A stretch of DNA of 26,832 nt from Bacteroidota bacterium (GTDB lineage: Bacteria; Bacteroidota; Bacteroidia; Sphingobacteriales; Sphingobacteriaceae), in assembly GCA_013288465.1 (NCBI GenBank), contig JABDBT010000015.1:2518-29349 (forward strand). Reading direction: 5' to 3'. Shown here one piece after another: positions 23,258 through 26,832 of the stretch. The position numbers and the translations under genes are program-made. The notes under the pieces were generated by a model. It saw nothing but the letters and a program-made list of their open reading frames with translations. It ran no database searches and had not been told where the DNA came from. The number at the start of each line of letters is the position of its first letter. Position 1 is the first letter of the stretch.

Positions 23258-23839
23258 CTACGCTTTCCCCAACTGCAAACGCAGCTTTTTGAAAGTTTGC
23301 AACGGGCCTTCAGTAATAAACAGGTTAACCAGCCATGTGGGTGCACCATTGGCATCAATCTGTAAATCGTAAACCACTTTAATCTTACCCGGGCCATCGG
23401 GCGTAATGGTCCATTTGCCTTTTGAAGTATGTGTGCGGTACAATCCCGATTTCTCGGGCACCATGCCGGATACATTCGGCGCCTCCACAGTTACCACTTT
23501 AGTTCCGGGGTTTTGAGTTACAGTAACGTGCGACACAAAATCGCGATCTTGCCCGGGCCAGGGCACAGTAACTTCCGAATAATAGTATAAGTCGCCCGGC
23601 GCAACCTGTTTAATTATGGTTGCCGATTTGGTGTGATAAGCCCAGGCGGGGTAGTTTTTAATATCTAATAATACGGCGACCAACTGGGCTGGCGTTGCGT
23701 TAAATGTACATTCAACCCTGATAGGTTTTACTTTAACATCGGTAGCAATGCTTGTATAAATGCGGATGTCGTCTTTATCGGTACTAAGCTTATAGCCGGG
23801 TTGCTGCATAAACAATATAAAAAGAAGTAGCCGGTACAT
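23258..23839 (-). CDS. START/SRPBCC domain protein, probably secreted
   Basis: This 193-residue protein has a short hydrophobic start (MYRLLLFILFMQQ) that could be a weak signal peptide. A START-type helix-grip fold follows: DDIRIYTSIATDVKVKPIRV, VAVLLDIKNYPAWAYHTKSA, DLYYYSEVTVPWPGQDRDFV, GLYRTHTSKGKWTITPDGPG and a C-terminal helix NLFITEGPLQTFKKLR. The PWPGQDRDFV motif is typical of bacterial START homologues. They bind lipids or other hydrophobic ligands; the ligand here is unknown. The gene is alone on this strand between two terminator regions, with a degenerate 8-nt-period run at 23840-23880 just upstream of its start. Confidence 0.85.
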   Translation of the reverse strand: MYRLLLFILFMQQPGYKLSTDKDDIRIYTSIATDVKVKPIRVECTFNATPAQLVAVLLDIKNYPAWAYHTKSATIIKQVAPGDLYYYSEVTVPWPGQDRDFVSHVTVTQNPGTKVVTVEAPNVSGMVPEKSGLYRTHTSKGKWTITPDGPGKIKVVYDLQIDANGAPTWLVNLFITEGPLQTFKKLRLQLGKA

Positions 23840-24061
23840 TTGCTAATTAATTGTTGATTTGTTGAGTTAATAAATTATTGATTTGGGCATGGGCCGATAC
23901 AGCACTAATTAACGGTTTTTGTAAATTATGGATGTTTGTTGATTGTAAAATTATCGCCACCGGTTTTAATAGCTTATTTTGGCACTTATCAATAACAATT
24001 GGTTGGGCTATTATTTTGATTTTAGGTTTGCCGCAATTACTTAACAGCTTGTTGTTCGCTG

Positions 24062-24099
24062 ATATGAACTGCCCACTGCCAAACCGCCTACTGCAAACT
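24062..24099 (-). repeat. 7/8-nt-period repeat beyond the lipoprotein gene terminator
   Basis: Units of about GTTTGCAG on the minus strand repeat at 7-8 nt (plus-strand TGC or CGC at 24070, 24077, 24085 and 24092). The unit resembles the array after the START-domain gene. The rest of the 23840-24151 gap holds no convincing gene. Confidence 0.4.
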
Positions 24100-24133
24100 A
24101 AAAAGCCCTGCTACCGTAATAGCAAGGGCTTTA
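24099..24133 (-). terminator. terminator after the large lipoprotein gene
   Basis: On the minus strand AAAGCCCTTGCTA and TAGCAGGGCTTT pair with a single bulge around a 6-base loop, and the 3' side runs into TTTTT. It lies about 20 bp after the stop codon. Confidence 0.85.
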
Positions 24134-24151
24134 TGAGTAAATTGTGACAGC

Positions 24152-25597
24152 CTACTTTTTAGGTTTGGCCGTAGTGGTGGTTACGCCGGTAATAAACGCC
24201 GCCTGTATCGAAAATGCAAAATCCAGTTGTACCGTATTATTAAACAGGCTAGTATCCTTCATATTAACAAACTGGTCGGTACTGTAGGGCGAAGTTTTAC
24301 TGGTGGTCGCAAATGAATGGCAGCTCCTGCAATTAGTTTGTACTCCATATTTAAAAGCGGGGTTAAGTTTGTTTGGAGTGCCAAAAACCTTCGCGCCAAA
24401 CGGCGCTTCCAGGTATGGGTTATATACCAATACCGGGCTGACCTTTTTTCTATCGTTCGATTCAAGATTTGGCGATACTTCGGTATAGGCCGCACCCATG
24501 GCATAATGATTAGCCGCGCCATGTAATGCGGGCTTTAAGCTTGCGGCATAGTTTGAGCTTGGTAAAAAAGGGGTGGTGGGGTTTGGCGCCCAGTAGAAAG
24601 TTTGCCATGTCCAGTTACTGATCTCTTTGGTGGTTACGTGCATAGCAACCAGCAGGGCAATATCGCCGGTATGTGCCGTGAATTTTTGCACCGTTTTTTG
24701 CTGCTCGTTCATGTAGGCTGCCATGGTGGTATCTAACTTTAAATAAATAAAGTCGCTAACGTTACAAGTGGCAGCCGCAATTTGCTGCGGTGTAGGGTTT
24801 GGCGTAGTTACCGGCACTAATACTTTACCGGGTGCCTGTTTGTTATGCATATCGGCATATACGTAACTGTTCCATTTAGCATAGCCATAAGCCTGGGGCG
24901 TCGCAGGCGGCCCGTGCCATGCCGGCACGCGTATGAGCGAATCTTTTGCGTGGCCCACATAATAAACCGGTTTAATGGTCATGGCCTTTTGCGGAAAAGG
25001 CGGGATGCCGCCAATGCCGCCGCTAACCGCGTATTTATTGATCACTGACAGTTTAAAAAGCGAGTTTTTGATAACGTGCGATGCCGCTTCAGGGTCGTAG
25101 GCAACAGATGTCCATGTTAAGGTGGTGCTGTCAATTTCATCCCCTGTACCACCAAGTCTTTTTGCTGATGCAACCGCGTCTTTTAACTGGTGCGGTACAC
25201 TCAATTCTACACGTTTTGATTTGGTGTTGATGCTTTTATCATCCGTGCGGCCATTAATAATGAGGCTTTGTATCTCGGAAACCCCCAGCCATGTTTGGTA
25301 AATAAGCAGGCTGTCTTTTTGAAAAGTTTGGCCCGATTCGGCAGTCAGTCCCGCCCAAATACCCCAGGCGTGTTTATAAATGCTGGCTGTATCGATGGTT
25401 TTGCCATTGATCCATGAATAAATTTTGTTTGAGTCTTCGGGAAAATGAAATCCTGGCACTGTTTCGGGGAGGTTAACCGCGGTGATTACCGTATCAGTAA
25501 ATTTGCCGCTGCCACCGCCGCCGCTGTTACACTGGGTAACTAATACAATGACGCCGGCCATTGCCATCAATAACAGAACTGCTGTTAGTTTTTTCAT
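24152..25597 (-). CDS. lipoprotein with a single C-terminal CxxCH haem site
   Basis: This 481-residue protein has a signal peptide ending LVTQC (lipid Cys23), followed by a glycine-rich NSGGGGSG tether. The body is unrecognised but contains HVTTKEISNWTWQTFYWAPN, a motif I associate with large c-type cytochrome-like proteins of Proteobacteria and Acidobacteria. The C-terminal region has YGVQTNCRSCHSFAT, with CxxCH at residues 423-427, a single covalent haem site. The long N-terminal part (residues 30-400) has no other haem motif and may be a substrate-binding or enzymatic domain. It is monocistronic with a strong terminator, and probably outer-membrane or periplasmic. Confidence 0.8.
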   Translation of the reverse strand: MKKLTAVLLLMAMAGVIVLVTQCNSGGGGSGKFTDTVITAVNLPETVPGFHFPEDSNKIYSWINGKTIDTASIYKHAWGIWAGLTAESGQTFQKDSLLIYQTWLGVSEIQSLIINGRTDDKSINTKSKRVELSVPHQLKDAVASAKRLGGTGDEIDSTTLTWTSVAYDPEAASHVIKNSLFKLSVINKYAVSGGIGGIPPFPQKAMTIKPVYYVGHAKDSLIRVPAWHGPPATPQAYGYAKWNSYVYADMHNKQAPGKVLVPVTTPNPTPQQIAAATCNVSDFIYLKLDTTMAAYMNEQQKTVQKFTAHTGDIALLVAMHVTTKEISNWTWQTFYWAPNPTTPFLPSSNYAASLKPALHGAANHYAMGAAYTEVSPNLESNDRKKVSPVLVYNPYLEAPFGAKVFGTPNKLNPAFKYGVQTNCRSCHSFATTSKTSPYSTDQFVNMKDTSLFNNTVQLDFAFSIQAAFITGVTTTTAKPKK

Positions 25598-25910
25598 AAT
25601 TGTTATAGGTTAGGTTAATTATAGGGTGATAAATAATGTTATTTTTTTGTCATTGGTTATATCATTTTCGTTTATATAAATGGTAAGTTTCTATAGGAAA
25701 GTACCCAGAACGAAGCTCCCAAACCGGTCACTTTTTTTGTGTTAGCAGGCTGTAAATAAATAAGTTAAATTTTACCTAAATATTTGTGATATAAAAATAA
25801 CACATTTTTTAAACAAACAAATAGGTTGTAAAATATTTATTGTGATACCATGTAATTACCCCTGGAAAGCACAACTTCTATAACCTTTACAACCTTTTCA
25901 ACAAAAAAAC
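25598..25910. other. intergenic region upstream of the lipoprotein gene
   Basis: This roughly 310-bp AT-rich stretch holds the lipoprotein promoter region on one side. On the other side is a short 9-nt-period run (25870-25902, minus-strand units near TTGTAAAGG) leading to the promoter-like element at 25911. No independent gene was recognised. The minus-strand frame that reads through 25837-25946 is the out-of-family tail of the broken biotin carboxylase. Confidence 0.5.
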
Positions 25911-26832
25911 TATCTTTGAAACTATGCAAAAAATATTGGTAGCTAACCGGGTCTTCGGCATATACACGCAGCTCTACCGCGTGGCCCTGTATTTTTAAGT
26001 CTTCCTGCTTAAAACTTATGGCTTCGCCACGGGCAATGCGTATCTGCTCTTTCACCAGGTCGATGCCCGTTATCAGTTCGGTAACCGGGTGTTCAACCTG
26101 CAGGCGGGTGTTCATTTCTAAAAAGTAGAAATTTAGCTGCTCATCCATAATAAACTCAACCGTTCCCGCTCCGGTATAATTTACTGACCGTGCCACGTCC
26201 ACCGCGCATTTACCCATCTGTTGGCGTATAGCAGGCGTTAATACCGATGAAGGCGCTTCCTCAATCACTTTTTGGTGCCTGCGTTGTACCGAGCAATCGC
26301 GCTCAAACAGGTGTACAATATTGCCGTGCGTGTCGCCAAGTACCTGTATCTCAATATGTTTTGGTGATGAAACATAACGTTCAATAAATACCGACCCATC
26401 GCCAAAGGCTGATGTAGCCTCAGATACGGCTAATTGCATTTGTTCTTCAAAATCGGCCGCAGTATCTACAATGCGCATTCCCTTGCCGCCGCCGCCAGCC
26501 GCCGCCTTTATCAGGATAGGGAAACCCACCTCAACCGCGCGCTGTTTGGCCTCGTTAATATCGGTAATAGCCTCCTCGGTACCCGGCACCATGGGGATGT
26601 TATATTTCATAGCTGCGGCTTTAGCCGATAGCTTATTGCCCATCACCTCCATAGCCTCGGGCGAAGGGCCTATCAGTATCAGTCCCGCTTCGCGCACCAT
26701 GCGTGCGAAAGCGGCGTTTTCGCTCAAAAACCCGTAACCGGGGTGTATCCCTTCGGCGCCGGTTTGCCTGCAAGCATCAATTATTTTTTGGCCTACCAGG
26801 TATGATTGGTTAGATGGTGCTTCGCCAATGAA
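25837..26832 (-). CDS. accC: biotin carboxylase subunit of acetyl/propionyl-CoA carboxylase, broken at its 3' end and truncated by the window
   Basis: From the window edge the minus strand reads FIGEAPSNQSYLVGQKIIDA and HPGYGFLSENAAF. The ATP-grasp glycine loop KAAAGGGGKGMRIV follows, then ERDCSVQRRHQKVIEEAPS and EMNTRLQVEHPVTE with ATP/Mg ligands and the catalytic arginine region, and HAVELRVYAEDP. Family similarity runs to codon 25948-25950 and then stops. The next 36 residues are antisense of an unrelated upstream region, and a chance stop occurs at 25837. The C-terminal third (normally starting ANNFLPDIG or similar) is missing. About 45-50 N-terminal residues lie beyond the window. As it stands the product would lack the biotin-carboxylase C-terminal domain and should be inactive. 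Confidence 0.8.
   Translation of the reverse strand, partial: FIGEAPSNQSYLVGQKIIDACRQTGAEGIHPGYGFLSENAAFARMVREAGLILIGPSPEAMEVMGNKLSAKAAAMKYNIPMVPGTEEAITDINEAKQRAVEVGFPILIKAAAGGGGKGMRIVDTAADFEEQMQLAVSEATSAFGDGSVFIERYVSSPKHIEIQVLGDTHGNIVHLFERDCSVQRRHQKVIEEAPSSVLTPAIRQQMGKCAVDVARSVNYTGAGTVEFIMDEQLNFYFLEMNTRLQVEHPVTELITGIDLVKEQIRIARGEAISFKQEDLKIQGHAVELRVYAEDPVSYQYFLHSFKDSFFVEKVVKVIEVVLSRGNYMVSQ
25911..25918 (+). promoter_or_regulatory. TATCTTTG -7 promoter element before the truncated biotin carboxylase start
   Basis: A perfect TAnnTTTG element ends five bases before the ATG at 25924. This close placement is what one expects of a true gene start, which supports the plus-strand fragment being the real 5' end of a biotin carboxylase gene. 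Confidence 0.5.
25924..25998 (+). pseudogene. 5' end of a biotin carboxylase gene, cut after nine codons
   Basis: The plus strand reads MQKILVANR, the canonical N-terminus of biotin carboxylases (normally followed by GEIALR). It then enters sequence that is the reverse complement of the internal AEDP region of the same kind of gene, and stops after 24 codons. The match ends within CCGGG at 25947-25951. It is preceded by a perfect -7 element. I read it as the original start of the gene whose body lies inverted to the right. Confidence 0.7.

Noticed and set aside
23878..24147. Plus-strand 89-residue frame with a hydrophobic stretch between the START-domain and lipoprotein genes
   Set aside because: It starts only at a TTG, runs through a repeat array and the opposite-strand terminator, and its C-terminal half is just the translation of those elements.
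25837..25947. C-terminal 36 residues of the minus-strand biotin carboxylase frame as a new domain
   Set aside because: They are antisense to a start codon, a -7 element and a 9-nt repeat, and show no family similarity; they are out-of-family read-through past the junction.
1..26832. Prophage, transposon or CRISPR-based system
   Set aside because: No integrase, transposase, terminase, capsid, cas or toxin-antitoxin proteins were recognised, and the repeats are short-period arrays without spacers.

Overview
The window looks like chromosome from a Bacteroidota member of the Sphingobacteriaceae, with Mucilaginibacter or Pedobacter as the best guess. The reasons are moderate GC with AT-rich intergenic DNA, weak ribosome-binding sites, TAnnTTTG-like promoter elements, many signal peptides ending in ANAQ or SQ, and family types common in that group (CarboxypepD_reg-like domains, M56/BlaI pairs, DUF4369, secreted twin-arginine Gfo/Idh/MocA proteins). 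No rRNA, tRNA, CRISPR array, integrase or transposase was seen. Both ends cut through genes.

Layout. 1-4054: 3' part of an HI0933/YhiN-type flavoprotein, a secreted glycine-rich protein, low-specificity threonine aldolase, and an aldo/keto reductase. 4247-11783: a minus-strand block reading blaI-like repressor, M56 (BlaR1-like) membrane peptidase with a TonB-plug-like C-terminus, four tandem paralogous secreted proteins, and a CarboxypepD_reg-like protein. Two perfect TACGA-N5-TCGTA dyads sit over the predicted blaI promoter. 11906-13462: an SDR oxidoreductase and a secreted di-heme cytochrome c with a strong terminator. 13548-19433: a clan GH-A glycoside hydrolase lipoprotein, two secreted Gfo/Idh/MocA oxidoreductases and a secreted thioredoxin-like protein, a plausible glycan-processing neighbourhood. 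19463-22024: YjbR-like and VOC proteins, then a PNGase F-like protein next to a DUF4369 protein that lacks its usual thioredoxin domain. 22329-25597: a second di-heme cytochrome c, a small secreted peptide, a START-domain protein and a large lipoprotein with one CxxCH haem site. 25837-26832: a biotin carboxylase gene (accC-like), cut by the window end and also broken internally.

Three things stand out. First, the biotin carboxylase reading frame on the minus strand stops matching its family after the AEDP motif. At that exact point the plus strand carries a start codon, a perfect -7 element and the first nine residues of a biotin carboxylase, MQKILVANR. The two parts meet head-on and share only CCGGG, which is the signature of an internal inversion or a chimeric join. 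Second, the blaI/M56 operon with four diverged secreted paralogs looks like an uncharacterised envelope-sensing locus. Third, many genes are followed directly by short-period degenerate repeats (units of 7, 8 or 9 nt), usually on the sense strand of the gene. After five different genes TGA triplets recur on an 8-nt grid. A separate run of nine CNGC motifs spaced 10-11 bp apart lies upstream of one oxidoreductase gene.

Everything here was read by eye from sequence. Family names come from motif recognition, not database searches.
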